DNA of 64,000 nucleotides from Candidatus Saccharimonadota bacterium (GTDB taxonomy: Bacteria; Patescibacteriota; Saccharimonadia; Saccharimonadales; Saccharimonadaceae), in assembly GCA_017531585.1 (NCBI GenBank), contig JAFXKT010000001.1, positions 392,241 through 456,240 of the forward strand, read 5' to 3'. Of this stretch, positions 7,662 through 16,927 are shown one piece after another. Made by a program: the position numbers and the translations under genes. Positions within the stretch are counted from its first letter, which is position 1, and every line of letters starts with the position of its first letter. The notes under the pieces were generated by a model. It was not told where the DNA came from. It worked only from the letters and a program-made list of their open reading frames with translations, and did no database searches.

Positions 7662-8279
7662 CTATTCGTTGTTATTGATGTATTCTTTGTAGATTGCTTG
7701 GTAGCTCTTGAGGTTCTCTAGATTTGCGCTGAGGAGATCCTTCAAGGTTGTGTTGTCTGTATCGTTGTAAATGGTGGTCTCGAGCTGAATTAGGATTGCA
7801 ACCTGGTAGTTTGTCTCGGATGCGAAGGTATGATCAAGGTGACCGTTCATGTATGCATTGTCGAGGCTGGTTGTATAAGAACCGATATCTGAGCTAACTG
7901 AACTCGAAATCTTGCTGTTTGGAACCGTACTAAAGCCAACTTGTGAAGCCATGCTGCTGTATTTTTGTAGGAAGCTGTTCTCGATTGTCATGAAGTTGGC
8001 GGTGTTAGAGCGGAGTTTTGAAGATCGAAGTTTCTCTTGATTAGAATCAATAGGGCCATCTTCGGCGGTGAGCTGAGAAAGTCTCAAATATAGCTCAGAG
8101 TAACTGTCGTAACGGCCTTTGTTCGAAGAGTTGATGACGGCTGTTAATACAACGATCAAAACGATAAGAATAACTGCGCCAAGAAGTAGCTTGATAATAG
8201 CTGGCGAGATAAAAGAAGAAATACTCTTCTGTTGTTGACCCTTAGTTGCGATTTGGTCAAGATAAGCTTTGTTGTCCAT
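7662..8279 (-). CDS. Membrane-anchored protein of unknown function
   Basis: I do not recognise the family. The 205-residue protein has a short cytoplasmic head, one strong transmembrane helix at about 27-50 (LLLGAVILIVLIVVLTAVI), and a Ser/Thr/Asn-rich mostly helical outside domain. An upstream in-frame ATG exists, but TATAAT at 8286-8291 with six bases to the ATG at 8279 (MDNKAYLDQ) points to this start and a leaderless mRNA. Confidence 0.7.
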   Translation of the reverse strand: MDNKAYLDQIATKGQQQKSISSFISPAIIKLLLGAVILIVLIVVLTAVINSSNKGRYDSYSELYLRLSQLTAEDGPIDSNQEKLRSSKLRSNTANFMTIENSFLQKYSSMASQVGFSTVPNSKISSSVSSDIGSYTTSLDNAYMNGHLDHTFASETNYQVAILIQLETTIYNDTDNTTLKDLLSANLENLKSYQAIYKEYINNNE

Positions 8280-8339
8280 AAAATAATTATAACATAAGCA
8301 AGAATTGCTAAAACGAGTTCTCGTGCAGCCTATTTCGAA

Positions 8340-8584
8340 AGGCGACGTCAAGACAGCCCGTCGTCAAGGGTGTCTTGCGTCTCGTGCTCGGCCGTAGCCT
8401 GCGCAAGCTTTCTCAATAGTCTACACGAGACTCGATAGCAACTTCTTGCTTATGAAATAAAAGGGTCGTAACCTCGTAATCTTCTAAAAAGATTCCATAA
8501 AACGCAAACAATCAACTGTATATCCTAAAAGTTCTCTTGATGAGGCTCTCTCGCTAGGCTTTCGAAGAAAGACGAAATAATGCT
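8340..8584. other. Non-coding region with nested inverted repeats
   Basis: No credible gene is present. AAGACA (near 8349) pairs with TGTCTT, and GTCTCGTG (near 8373) pairs with CACGAGAC (near 8425) across a 45-base interior. Together with the rod-like hairpin at 8585-8724 this makes about 390 bases of structured intergenic sequence between two divergent leaderless genes. Orientation of any RNA is unclear. Confidence 0.4.
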
Positions 8585-8724
8585 CTAAAAGATATGGATT
8601 TGAGTTGGTGGTTACTCTGAGAACGTACGGAGCTTACGAGCGAGTAGGAAGCGCTATTCACCCGTAACGACGGGCTGAATAGTGCTGCTTCTCAGAGTAA
8701 CCCCGACACAAACCAATCTTTTAG
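8585..8724. other. Long rod-like hairpin abutting the dnaG promoter
   Basis: CTAAAAGAT (8585-8593) pairs with ATCTTTTAG (8716-8724); then GG-TTTG with CAAACC, GTTGG with CCGAC, GGTTACTCTGAGA (8610-8622) with TCTCAGAGTAACC (8690-8702), and an apical GCGCTATTCA-CCCGT stem with loop AACG. A 28-base one-sided internal loop lies at about 8623-8650. The base of the rod reaches into the dnaG promoter spacer. It could be a small RNA, a 6S-like rod, or DNA cruciform. Confidence 0.55.
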
Positions 8725-8738
8725 GGTATAATTAACTT

Positions 8739-10367
8739 ATGGAGGACGCCAAAGAAGAGATTCGTGCACGTTTGCCCGTCGAGGATGTTATCGGGCAATA
8801 TATTGAGTTGAAGCGTGCTGGGCGTAGTCTTAAGGGGCATTCGCCGTGGGGAACGGATAGAACGCCGAGTTTTATGGTGTCGCCAGAGAAGGGCATCTGG
8901 CATGATTTTTCGAGTAACAAGGGCGGTGATATTTTTGCCTTTATTATGGAGATGGAAGGACTTACTTTTCGTGAAGCCCTTGAAAAGTTGGCAGAGCAGG
9001 CTGGCGTTGAGTTAAAGCGTTATTCTGGTGGGGATAAAGCTTTTGCGAAGCATAAAGAGAGGCTCTATGAGGCTTTGGAGCTTGCGACTAAGTATTACCA
9101 GTTTTGCTTAACGAAAAATAAAGCGGTTTGCGAATACGTTTTCTATAAGCGAAACATGAACAAGAAGACCGTTGAGAACTTTCGTGTTGGTTATGCGCCA
9201 AGTTCTGGTAGGGCTCTCGTGGACTTTTTGACGAAGCGTGGCTTTACAAAGAAAGAGATGGAAGATGCTGGCCTCTTAAACCGCTTTGGCGGCGATCTTT
9301 TCAAAGGTAGGATGACAATTCCGTTGATGGATGTTGGCGGCAGGGTTATTGGTTTTACGGCCAGGATTTTGACGAACGATAAGAATTCTCCAAAATATTT
9401 GAATACTCCTGAGACCGTTTTGTATAACAAGGGTCGCCATATCTTTGGTCTTAGCCAGGCTAAAGATTCGATTCGTCGATCAGAATTCGTAGTAGTCGTA
9501 GAAGGCAATATGGATGTTATTTCTTCGCATCAGGCTGGAGTTTGCGAAGCGGTTGCAACCGCTGGTACAGCAATGACCGAGAATCATCTAAAGAGCTTCT
9601 CGCGCATGACGAACGATATTCGTCTCGCTTACGATGGCGACGAAGCTGGCGTTCGTGCGGCGGAAAGAGCGGTGCAGATGGCGTCGAAGTTCGGCATTTA
9701 TCTATCTGTTGTTGATGATTACCATGGTTGCAAGGATGCAGACGAATTGATTCAGAAGAATCCGGAATACTGGCATCAGGCAGTTAGAGATTGTAGGCCG
9801 GCGCTTGAATGGTTGCTCGAAAAATACCAGGCAAAGTATGATCTCAAGACGGAGAAGGGCTTTCAAGAATACTGCACAGAAGCAAAGCGTCTAATCTCTC
9901 AGCTCGACGAAAAAGATACTGTACTTAGAGAGAAATACGAAAGAATCGTTTCTGAAAGACTTGGTATTTCGCTTGAAGCGTTCCGTGAACAGAAAATTGA
10001 GCTACCAAAGAAGAAGCTCAAGAAGCCTAGTGCGGATCTTAGCAAGAGTATGAATACCGGTCCAAGTAGGGCGCAAAAATATCTAGCAGCTTTGGCGAAG
10101 TTTGGCGGAGTTGAAGTTGACGAAGATTTGGTGATCGATGGTGTTTCGGATGACGAGTTAGAGTTAATCTTTGAACAAGAATTTGCTAAACATTCTTCCG
10201 AAGAACGCAAGAGCGATGCTGAAACTTTGTCTAAGAGGGTACAGCTAGAATTCATTTCCTCGGAGCGAAAACGCTTGTCTGCAGCGATTGAAAAAGCAGA
10301 AGCTGATGGTAATGATGAAGAGATGCGACGCCTCATGCTTGAAATGAATAAATTAATTAAGAAATAA
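8739..10367 (+). CDS. dnaG: DNA primase lacking the zinc ligands
   Basis: Makes RNA primers at the replication fork. The 542-residue protein has the N-terminal CHC2-type domain, the catalytic core with TOPRIM motifs VVVEGNMDV and YDGDEAG near 250-300, and a C-terminal helicase-interaction-like region. In the N-terminal domain all four zinc ligands are replaced: the usual CPFH is SPWG (35-38) and the usual HCFGC is HDFSS (55-59), while the surrounding TPSF, PEKG and KGGD are kept. TATAAT at 8727-8732 is six bases from the ATG, so the mRNA is likely leaderless. rpoD follows. Confidence 0.95.
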   Translation: MEDAKEEIRARLPVEDVIGQYIELKRAGRSLKGHSPWGTDRTPSFMVSPEKGIWHDFSSNKGGDIFAFIMEMEGLTFREALEKLAEQAGVELKRYSGGDKAFAKHKERLYEALELATKYYQFCLTKNKAVCEYVFYKRNMNKKTVENFRVGYAPSSGRALVDFLTKRGFTKKEMEDAGLLNRFGGDLFKGRMTIPLMDVGGRVIGFTARILTNDKNSPKYLNTPETVLYNKGRHIFGLSQAKDSIRRSEFVVVVEGNMDVISSHQAGVCEAVATAGTAMTENHLKSFSRMTNDIRLAYDGDEAGVRAAERAVQMASKFGIYLSVVDDYHGCKDADELIQKNPEYWHQAVRDCRPALEWLLEKYQAKYDLKTEKGFQEYCTEAKRLISQLDEKDTVLREKYERIVSERLGISLEAFREQKIELPKKKLKKPSADLSKSMNTGPSRAQKYLAALAKFGGVEVDEDLVIDGVSDDELELIFEQEFAKHSSEERKSDAETLSKRVQLEFISSERKRLSAAIEKAEADGNDEEMRRLMLEMNKLIKK

Positions 10368-10527
10368 TTTAGAAAAAGCTTGTAATATCACTTTTTGTTG
10401 TGTTATATTTATCGAGAATGTACTGATTTTTGGGCTATTTTTTATATTTGTCAAAATCAGGTAGATACATAACGCGTTAAATAAACAAAAAATCTTGTAA
10501 AACAAAATAAAATTTAAGAGGGAAAAT

Positions 10528-11493
10528 ATGGACGACGAAGAGCGTTATGATGATGGCTTTCTTGAAGAGCCTAGTATTGACGATATCGAAGAAGAGGATG
10601 ATGAAAGTCTTGAAATAGACGCCAGCTCTGTAAACTATGACGATGTCGCAGACGATTCCGTAAAACTTTATTTGCGCGAGATTGGTAAAATCCCGCTACT
10701 TAGCCAGGAAGAGGAGCTTGAACTAGCTCACAAGGTTATCAACGGTAACGAAAAAGAAAAGAAGCGTGCCAAGGATAAAATGGCCGAGTCGAACATGCGT
10801 CTTGTTGTTTCGATCGCAAAGCGCTATTCTGGCCGTGGCTTGGACTTCTTGGATTTAATTCAGGAAGGTAATACTGGTCTATTGCGTGCAGTAGAGAAGT
10901 TTGATCCAGATAAAGGCTTCAAGTTTTCTACTTATGCAACATGGTGGATTCGCCAGGCGATTACGCGTGCTATTGCTGACCAGGCTCGTACAATTCGTAT
11001 TCCTGTTCACATGGTTGAAACGATCAACAAAGTTCTTCGTACTCAGCGTCGCCTAACTCAGGAACTTAATCGCGAACCAACCACCGAAGAAATCGGTAAG
11101 GCTATGGACATGGATCCAGAGAAGATTGAGTATGTTATGAAGATTAAGCAGGATATCGCTTCGCTTGATGCCTCCGTTGGCCGTGATGGCGAAGATGATG
11201 ATTCCTCGCTAGGTGATTTTATCGAAGACGAAGATCGTGTTTCTCCAGAAGATTCTGCAGCAAACCAGCTCCTCAAAGAGCAAATCGCATCTATCTTGTC
11301 TACCTTGACCGACCGCGAACAAAAGATTATTAAGATGCGTTTCGGCATCGGTGGTGGCAAGAGTCATACTTTGGAAGAAGTCGGTGCAGAGTTCTCAGTT
11401 ACTCGTGAACGTATTCGCCAGATCGAAGCAAAGGCACTTGCAAAACTTCGCAAGAACAAAGATACTAAAAAGCTCAAAGAGTATTTAAAGTAG
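10528..11493 (+). CDS. rpoD: Primary sigma factor
   Basis: Housekeeping sigma-70 that directs RNA polymerase to TTGACA/TATAAT promoters, which are common in this window. It has 321 residues: an acidic N-terminus of about 45 residues in place of full region 1.1, region 1.2 ([11 protein letters not shown]), region 2 with [13 protein letters not shown], region 3, and region 4 with the helix-turn-helix ending [27 protein letters not shown] precedes the ATG. It follows dnaG as in the classic macromolecular synthesis operon, though a 160-bp gap with a likely own promoter separates them. Confidence 0.95.
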   Translation: MDDEERYDDGFLEEPSIDDIEEEDDESLEIDASSVNYDDVADDSVKLYLREIGKIPLLSQEEELELAHKVINGNEKEKKRAKDKMAESNMRLVVSIAKRYSGRGLDFLDLIQEGNTGLLRAVEKFDPDKGFKFSTYATWWIRQAITRAIADQARTIRIPVHMVETINKVLRTQRRLTQELNREPTTEEIGKAMDMDPEKIEYVMKIKQDIASLDASVGRDGEDDDSSLGDFIEDEDRVSPEDSAANQLLKEQIASILSTLTDREQKIIKMRFGIGGGKSHTLEEVGAEFSVTRERIRQIEAKALAKLRKNKDTKKLKEYLK

Positions 11494-11502
11494 AAAACGC
11501 AA

Positions 11503-11540
11503 TAAAAGATAGCTGCCTGTTCCTTGGCAGCTATTTTTAT
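11503..11540 (+). terminator. rpoD terminator
   Basis: AGATAGCTGCC pairs with GGCAGCTAT, followed by TTTTT. Confidence 0.9.
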
Positions 11541-11574
11541 TGTGTTTTCGAAAAAACATAAGTATAATAGACTT

Positions 11575-12708
11575 ATGGAAAATAGTGGGCAGGTAAACGC
11601 TGCACCTAGTCCAGCGACTAGCGCAAGCAGCTCGGTCATTCCGAACGATCAGGTTCGCATCGAGAGCCTTCTTGAGGAATGCGTAAGAACAAAGGCATCC
11701 GACCTTCATTTGCAGGTTGGCCTACCGCCAATTTTAAGGATTGATGGCGCTTTGCGCCCAATTGGTGGTTACCAAAATCTCGATGAGCAAGCAGTTGAGC
11801 GTTTAGTATTTTCTACGCTTGAAGAAGAGCAGAAGCAGATTTTGCTAAAGGATAAGGAATTCGACTATTCCTTCTCGTTTGGCGATATGGGCCGCTTCCG
11901 CGTAAACGCCTTCCATGAGAAGGGTAATCTTGCAGCAGCTTTCCGTTTGATTCCAAACGAAATTCAGTCTATTCAAGATTTAGGTATGCCAAATGTTGTA
12001 ACGACATTTGCAGATTTTCCACGCGGTCTAGTTTTGGTTACTGGTCCTACAGGTTCTGGTAAGTCTACAACACTTGCTGGCCTTGTTGACAAGATTAACC
12101 GCGAGCGCTCGACGCATATTATTACGATCGAGGATCCAATCGAGTTTATCCATCATTCGATTCGTAGCGTTGTTGTTCAGCGCGAAGTCCACTATGATAC
12201 TTATTCTTTCGCAGCTGCACTCCGTAGCGCACTCCGCGAAGACCCTGATGTGGTCTTGATCGGTGAGATGCGCGACCTTGAAACGATTCAGGCAGCTATT
12301 ACAATCGCAGAAACAGGCCACTTGGTCTTTGCAACACTTCATACAAACTCTGCTTCTCAGAGTATCGACCGTATGATCGACGTCTTCCCACCGCATCAGC
12401 AGCCACAGGTTCGCTCACAGCTATCTAATATCTTGATGGCAATCTGTGCACAGCGCCTTGTTCCAGCAATTGGTGGCGGTCGTGTCGTAGCAGCAGAAAT
12501 CATGGTTGCAAACCCAGCTGTTCGCTCAATTATTCGCGAGGGCAAGACTCATCAGCTTGATACGGTTATCCAGACTGGTGCAGACGAAGGTATGCAGACG
12601 ATGGATAGGACCTTGGTTAAGCTTATTCAGCAGGGTGTTATTACTTATGACAACGCTCGCGAATACGCAGTAGATTTGCAAGAATTTGAAAGGTTGGCGC
12701 GCGGATGA
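11575..12708 (+). CDS. pilT: Type IV pilus twitching ATPase
   Basis: Hexameric motor ATPase that retracts type IV pili. It has Walker A GPTGSGKST near 164, the Asp box TIEDPIEF, Walker B VVLIGEMRD near 234 and His-box TGHLVFATLHTNSA. The first about 30 residues are Ser/Ala/Pro-rich and disordered. The start at 11575 is six bases after TATAAT (11563-11568), so the transcript is likely leaderless. The stop overlaps pilC (ATGA), starting a pilus gene run: pilT, pilC, two pilins, pilD. No separate pilB extension ATPase lies in the window. Confidence 0.93.
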   Translation: MENSGQVNAAPSPATSASSSVIPNDQVRIESLLEECVRTKASDLHLQVGLPPILRIDGALRPIGGYQNLDEQAVERLVFSTLEEEQKQILLKDKEFDYSFSFGDMGRFRVNAFHEKGNLAAAFRLIPNEIQSIQDLGMPNVVTTFADFPRGLVLVTGPTGSGKSTTLAGLVDKINRERSTHIITIEDPIEFIHHSIRSVVVQREVHYDTYSFAAALRSALREDPDVVLIGEMRDLETIQAAITIAETGHLVFATLHTNSASQSIDRMIDVFPPHQQPQVRSQLSNILMAICAQRLVPAIGGGRVVAAEIMVANPAVRSIIREGKTHQLDTVIQTGADEGMQTMDRTLVKLIQQGVITYDNAREYAVDLQEFERLARG

Positions 12709-13913
12709 GCATGAAGCGTTTTAGCTACCGTGCTAAAGAGATTAGTACTGGTAAGGTAATTAAAGGTAACATTCAAGCTGAAAGTGAACGCGTTGCCGGT
12801 AAACTTTTGGTTGATCGTGGCTATGTGCCAGAAACTCTCCATGAAGAGGGTACTGGTCTTCTATCTAAGCTCGATCGTGTTCGTGCAAATGACCGTATTA
12901 CCTTTACTCGCCAGTTTTCTACTCTCGTAGGCGCGGGTTTGCCGATCGCTCAGGCTCTACGTACAGTCGCAGAGCAGACAAGCAGCAAGCCAATGCGTGC
13001 TGTAATTGAATCAATTTTGTCTGATGTTGAGGCTGGTCGTAGTTTAAGTGTAGCTTTCGGCAAGCATACAGATGTATTTAATAATGTTTATCTTTCTTTG
13101 ATTAGCGCTGGTGAAGTTTCTGGTACGCTTGATAAGAGTTTGAATCGTATCGCCGCGCAGGAAGAGAAGGACGCCAAGATGATGAGTAAGATTCGTGGTG
13201 CTTTGACTTATCCTATTATTTGTGTAGCAACGATTGCTCTAGTCTTTATTTATATGATGGTGCAGGTCGTTCCGCAGGTTGAAAAGCTTTATATCGATCT
13301 TAAGAAGGATTTGCCAGGCCTAACTAAGTTCATGGTAGGCATTAAGGACTTCATGTTTGGTTATTGGTGGCTAGTCTTGATTATTATTGGTGTTTTGGTT
13401 GCGTTCTTTATTCAGTTCAGAAAGACTATTCCTGGTCAAAGATTTAATGCTAACTTCAAGTTAAACGTGCCGATGTTCAAGCATCTGTTCCAGATTCTTT
13501 ATATGTCTCGCTTCTCAAGGGTCTCGCAGATTCTTCTTGCAACTGGCGTATCTGTTCTTGATACGATGCATATCGCAGGTGATTCTACGAACAACTTGAT
13601 TGTCAAAGATTCGATTTACAAAGCTGCAGATGAAGTTAAAGGTGGTAGAGCAATGTCTACGGCTCTCACCGATAAACCATATGTTTTGCCTTTGGTTCAC
13701 CAGATGGCAGCAATTGGTGAGCAATCTGGTAAGATGGACGAAATGCTTGGCAAGGCTGCTCAGGTTTATGAAGATGAGCTTGATGAGCGCGTAACTGCTA
13801 TTTCTAACATGATTGAGCCTGTGCTTATGATTGCGATGGCAGGTATGGCAGCACTCCTTGTCGGTGGTATCTTGTTCCCGATCTACGGTCTCGTTGGCGA
13901 ATTGTCATCATAA
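12705..13913 (+). CDS. pilC: Type IV pilus inner-membrane platform protein
   Basis: Polytopic membrane protein that couples the motor ATPase to the pilin filament. The 402-residue chain has two GspF/PilC domains (about 70-190 and 270-395) separated by membrane helices at about 165-190 and 220-245, and a last helix at 370-395. FTRQFSTLVGAGLPIAQAL is the typical first-domain opening. It overlaps pilT by four bases. A Rho-independent terminator follows before the pilin genes. Confidence 0.92.
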   Translation: MSMKRFSYRAKEISTGKVIKGNIQAESERVAGKLLVDRGYVPETLHEEGTGLLSKLDRVRANDRITFTRQFSTLVGAGLPIAQALRTVAEQTSSKPMRAVIESILSDVEAGRSLSVAFGKHTDVFNNVYLSLISAGEVSGTLDKSLNRIAAQEEKDAKMMSKIRGALTYPIICVATIALVFIYMMVQVVPQVEKLYIDLKKDLPGLTKFMVGIKDFMFGYWWLVLIIIGVLVAFFIQFRKTIPGQRFNANFKLNVPMFKHLFQILYMSRFSRVSQILLATGVSVLDTMHIAGDSTNNLIVKDSIYKAADEVKGGRAMSTALTDKPYVLPLVHQMAAIGEQSGKMDEMLGKAAQVYEDELDERVTAISNMIEPVLMIAMAGMAALLVGGILFPIYGLVGELSS

Positions 13914-13917
13914 AAGA

Positions 13918-13945
13918 GAAAAGGCTCAGCAATGGGCCTTTTTTT
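13918..13945 (+). terminator. pilC terminator
   Basis: AAAGGC-tcagcaatg-GGCCTTT followed by TTTT. The next gene starts only seven bases after it. Confidence 0.75.
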
Positions 13946-13951
13946 GGTGTT

Positions 13952-14497
13952 ATGAAAAAGAGAAATGCTTTTACAATTATTGAAGTTGTGTTGGTACTTG
14001 CGATTGCTGGTCTTATTTTCTTAATGGTATTTATTGCGTTACCGGCCTTGCAACGCAGTCAGAGGAATACGCAGAGAAGACAAGATTTATCTCGGATATC
14101 TTCTGCTATAATCGAGTATGCTTCAAATAATTCTGGCGATTTGCCTTTTGGAAGCGATGAAGTCGGGGAATATTTTGACGTAGATTTTGTATCGAAATAT
14201 TTAGATTCGAGCTGCCACTCTGAAACGGAGTATCTAAGTAACGGCTTACCCGCATATTCATTTTCTTGTTCCAATGATAGTTTTCGTGATCCGAACGGAA
14301 ATGAATATGTGATTGTTGATATGGATATTTCTGAATCTGTTGTCTTTGACTTTATAGAGTCTAATTTTAACGAGATTTATGTTTCCGACGAAGCTAGGTG
14401 TAGTAGTAATGGATTTGAATATTTAGGCGGCAGTCGTTCAAAATATGCCATTGCAATGGTTCTAGAGGGCGGCGCTTGGTACTGTTTAGATAATTGA
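13952..14497 (+). CDS. Type IV pilin-like protein, paralog 1
   Basis: Has a class III-type prepilin leader: MKKRNA, then FTIIEVVLVLAIAGL with Glu at +5 of the mature chain. The peptidase would cut after Ala rather than the usual Gly. After the hydrophobic helix (7-32) comes a 150-residue globular domain with Cys residues and an Asp/Ser-rich surface. No ribosome-binding site is visible. It is followed by a paralog with an almost identical N-terminal 40 residues but an unrelated-looking head domain. Confidence 0.85.
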   Translation: MKKRNAFTIIEVVLVLAIAGLIFLMVFIALPALQRSQRNTQRRQDLSRISSAIIEYASNNSGDLPFGSDEVGEYFDVDFVSKYLDSSCHSETEYLSNGLPAYSFSCSNDSFRDPNGNEYVIVDMDISESVVFDFIESNFNEIYVSDEARCSSNGFEYLGGSRSKYAIAMVLEGGAWYCLDN

Positions 14498-14521
14498 TAT
14501 AGCTTATGTTAAAATGAAGTT

Positions 14522-15088
14522 ATGAAAAAGAGAAATGCTTTTACAATTATCGAAGTTGTACTTGTTCTAGCGATTGCAGGTCTTATTTTCTTGATGGTAT
14601 TTATTGCATTGCCAGCCTTGCAACGCAGTCAGAGAAATACGCGCAGAAGGCAGGATGCTGCCCGTATCGCCTCGGCAATAACGGACTATTATTCTAATAA
14701 TGGTAAGATGCCGTTTGGTCCTGTAACAAATACATGGAATGTGTATTTTGATTACAGTTTAATTACTAAATATATTGATAGTGAAGTGTCGATTCCGGCA
14801 GATCCAGTAGTAATGCAGGGTAGCGCGGTAGCTTTCGAGGCTGCTTCTTGCCCTGAAGGCAAGAGTTGTGAACAATTTAAAGATCCAAATGGCAATGTCT
14901 ATAGGATTTCGTTAGCGTATAGTCATGAAGGAACTGCTCCAGGTTACGAGGCTAATACTATTTTCTTGAGATATGCAGCAAAATGCGATTCCGATGGAAA
15001 GACGATTTTGCTTGAGGGACAAAACGCACAATTTACCTTGACGATGCCCCTTGAAGGCGGCTCATACTACTGCGCCGACAACAGTTAA
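14522..15088 (+). CDS. Type IV pilin-like protein, paralog 2
   Basis: A 188-residue prepilin with the same MKKRNA|FTIIEVV start as its upstream neighbour. The two are nearly identical for about 50 residues and then diverge, sharing only the PNGN and LEGG...YYC/WYC landmarks near the end. Such tandem copies can supply major and minor pilins. TAAAAT lies six bases before the ATG, so it has its own leaderless promoter. pilD follows and would process both. Confidence 0.87.
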   Translation: MKKRNAFTIIEVVLVLAIAGLIFLMVFIALPALQRSQRNTRRRQDAARIASAITDYYSNNGKMPFGPVTNTWNVYFDYSLITKYIDSEVSIPADPVVMQGSAVAFEAASCPEGKSCEQFKDPNGNVYRISLAYSHEGTAPGYEANTIFLRYAAKCDSDGKTILLEGQNAQFTLTMPLEGGSYYCADNS

Positions 15089-15127
15089 TCATTTGATAGC
15101 TAATCTCTAGCGTGATAAGATAAGCTT

Positions 15128-15934
15128 ATGGGTATTTTCGTTGCAATTATTCTTTTTGTGCTTGGTGCAGGGCTAGGTTCTTTTGCTTGCTGCCAGGTAT
15201 GGAGAATTCGCAAGGGAGATAAGTCTAAATGGTCGCATTGTATGCACTGCAATTATAGGTTGCAGTGGTATGATAATGCGCCGATTATTAGTTGGTTGGC
15301 GCTTGGTGGCCGCTGTAGGAAATGCCGAAAGAAGATTGGCCTTGCCGAGATTTTGGCAGAGATATCTATGGCGCTGGTTTTTGTGTTATCTTGGATGTTT
15401 TGGCCAGAGCAGGAAATGGTTCTTTCTGGCGGAATCCCGGAAATTATGCGCTTCGTGATATTTTTGCTGATGCTGACTTGTTTCTGCGTTTGCTTTATTT
15501 ATGATGCAAAGTGGCAAGAATTGCCGATGGTTCCAGTTTATATTTCTGGAGCATTGTCTATTTTGTATCTAGGAACGATTTGGGTCCCGCAGCTCATGAC
15601 GGGCATGTTCGAGCTATCTGAATTATGGTCTACGCTTGGCGGTCTTTTAATCTTGCCTGGCTTTTACTTCTTGATGTATAAGCTTAGTCGAGAGAAGTGG
15701 GTTGGTGGTGGGGATTACATTCTTTGTATTCCGATTGCGATTGTTTTAGCTAACTTCTGGCTATCGCTTTCGACTCTATTTATCTCGAATTTGATTGGCT
15801 GTCTAATTATGCTTCCTGTGCTATACACGAGAAAGAATAAGGATACAAAGATTGCGCTTGGGCCATTCTTAATTCTCGGTTTCTTGGTAGTGTTCTTTAT
15901 AAAAGACTTTATTTTGGAATTTGTGAGGATTTAG
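15128..15934 (+). CDS. pilD: Prepilin peptidase
   Basis: Membrane aspartic protease of family A24 that cleaves and may N-methylate prepilins. It has 268 residues with a cytoplasmic CxxC...CxxC pair (CMHC near 38, CRKC near 60), about seven membrane helices, and two catalytic Asp: one in IYDAKWQELP near 127 and one in GGGDYI near 198. The start lies six bases after TAAGAT. It follows its pilin substrates and is followed three bases later by the recombinase gene. Confidence 0.93.
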   Translation: MGIFVAIILFVLGAGLGSFACCQVWRIRKGDKSKWSHCMHCNYRLQWYDNAPIISWLALGGRCRKCRKKIGLAEILAEISMALVFVLSWMFWPEQEMVLSGGIPEIMRFVIFLLMLTCFCVCFIYDAKWQELPMVPVYISGALSILYLGTIWVPQLMTGMFELSELWSTLGGLLILPGFYFLMYKLSREKWVGGGDYILCIPIAIVLANFWLSLSTLFISNLIGCLIMLPVLYTRKNKDTKIALGPFLILGFLVVFFIKDFILEFVRI

Positions 15935-15937
15935 ACT

Positions 15938-16870
15938 ATGGCAGATATGTATGTTTCGGATTTAATCAATGAATTCCTAGAATCTCTTGAGGTAGAATCT
16001 GGCCGCAGTCGTTTTACGACGAGGAATTACGAGCTTTATCTAGAGCGTTTGGTAGAATTTGGCGGAGAAGGGCTAAAGCCGGCAGATATTGATGAGGAAT
16101 GGCTAAGGAAGTACAGGTTGTGGCTAAACCGTTATCAGACTGTCCAGAAGCGAGGTTTAGCTGTTGCGACGCAGTGTTACCATCTGATTGCTCTTCGTGG
16201 CTTCTTGAAATACCTTACAAAAAGACATATCAAGACTTTGGATCCGTCACTTGTAGATCTTCCAAGAACACACAGGGCGCAGGTAACATTCCTGCATGTC
16301 GATGAAATCGAGGCGATTCTCGAGCAGATTCCGATAGATACCGAGACTGGCCTAAGAGATAGGGCAATCTTCGAGTTATTGTTTTCGACGGGTCTTCGTG
16401 TTTCGGAGTTGATTGGACTCAATAGAGATAGTGTAAACCTTGAGCGTCGCGAGTTTATGGTTCGTGGAAAGGGGCAGAAAGATAGACCAGTGTTCGTATC
16501 TAATGCAGCGGCTGATGCGGTGGCAGATTATCTATCTGAGCGTTCGGATTCGCTTCCAGCGTTGTTCTTGAACAATTCTAGGAATCAACCATTGGCTGGC
16601 ACAAGTGGCGACTACAGGCGCCTTACGCCAAGAAGTATCGAGAGGATTATAAATAAGTATGTCCGTGCTGCTGGAATTACAAAGCACGTTACACCGCATA
16701 CTTTAAGGCATTCCTTCGCTACGGATCTTTTAATGAACGGAGCAGACCTTCGTTCAGTGCAGTCGCTTTTGGGTCATTCTAATATTTCTACAACCCAGAT
16801 TTATACGCATATTACGGATCCTCATCTTAAGGAGGTCCACGAAAAATTCCATTCCGATCCAGGTAACTAA
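15938..16870 (+). CDS. Xer-type tyrosine recombinase
   Basis: A 310-residue site-specific recombinase, by context and size the chromosome-dimer resolving XerC/XerD type. The N-terminal SAM-like DNA-binding domain covers about 1-100. The catalytic residues are R in TGLRVSEL, K in GKGQKDR, HTLRHSF (H and R), H in GHSNISTTQ and the Tyr in IYTH. It starts three bases after pilD. An integrase of the tRNA-inserting kind is also possible, given the duplicated tRNA ends in the window, but the compact length and absence of element genes favour Xer. Confidence 0.88.
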   Translation: MADMYVSDLINEFLESLEVESGRSRFTTRNYELYLERLVEFGGEGLKPADIDEEWLRKYRLWLNRYQTVQKRGLAVATQCYHLIALRGFLKYLTKRHIKTLDPSLVDLPRTHRAQVTFLHVDEIEAILEQIPIDTETGLRDRAIFELLFSTGLRVSELIGLNRDSVNLERREFMVRGKGQKDRPVFVSNAAADAVADYLSERSDSLPALFLNNSRNQPLAGTSGDYRRLTPRSIERIINKYVRAAGITKHVTPHTLRHSFATDLLMNGADLRSVQSLLGHSNISTTQIYTHITDPHLKEVHEKFHSDPGN

Positions 16871-16927
16871 ACGCTTATTCTTGAAGAGCTTCTTTTTTGT
16901 GATATATTAACAGAAAAGGAGATTTAC

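Noticed and set aside
15938..16870. Integrase of a local integrative element
   Set aside because: It lies beside pilD rather than a tRNA, has XerC/D length and motifs, and no element genes or att sites flank it.
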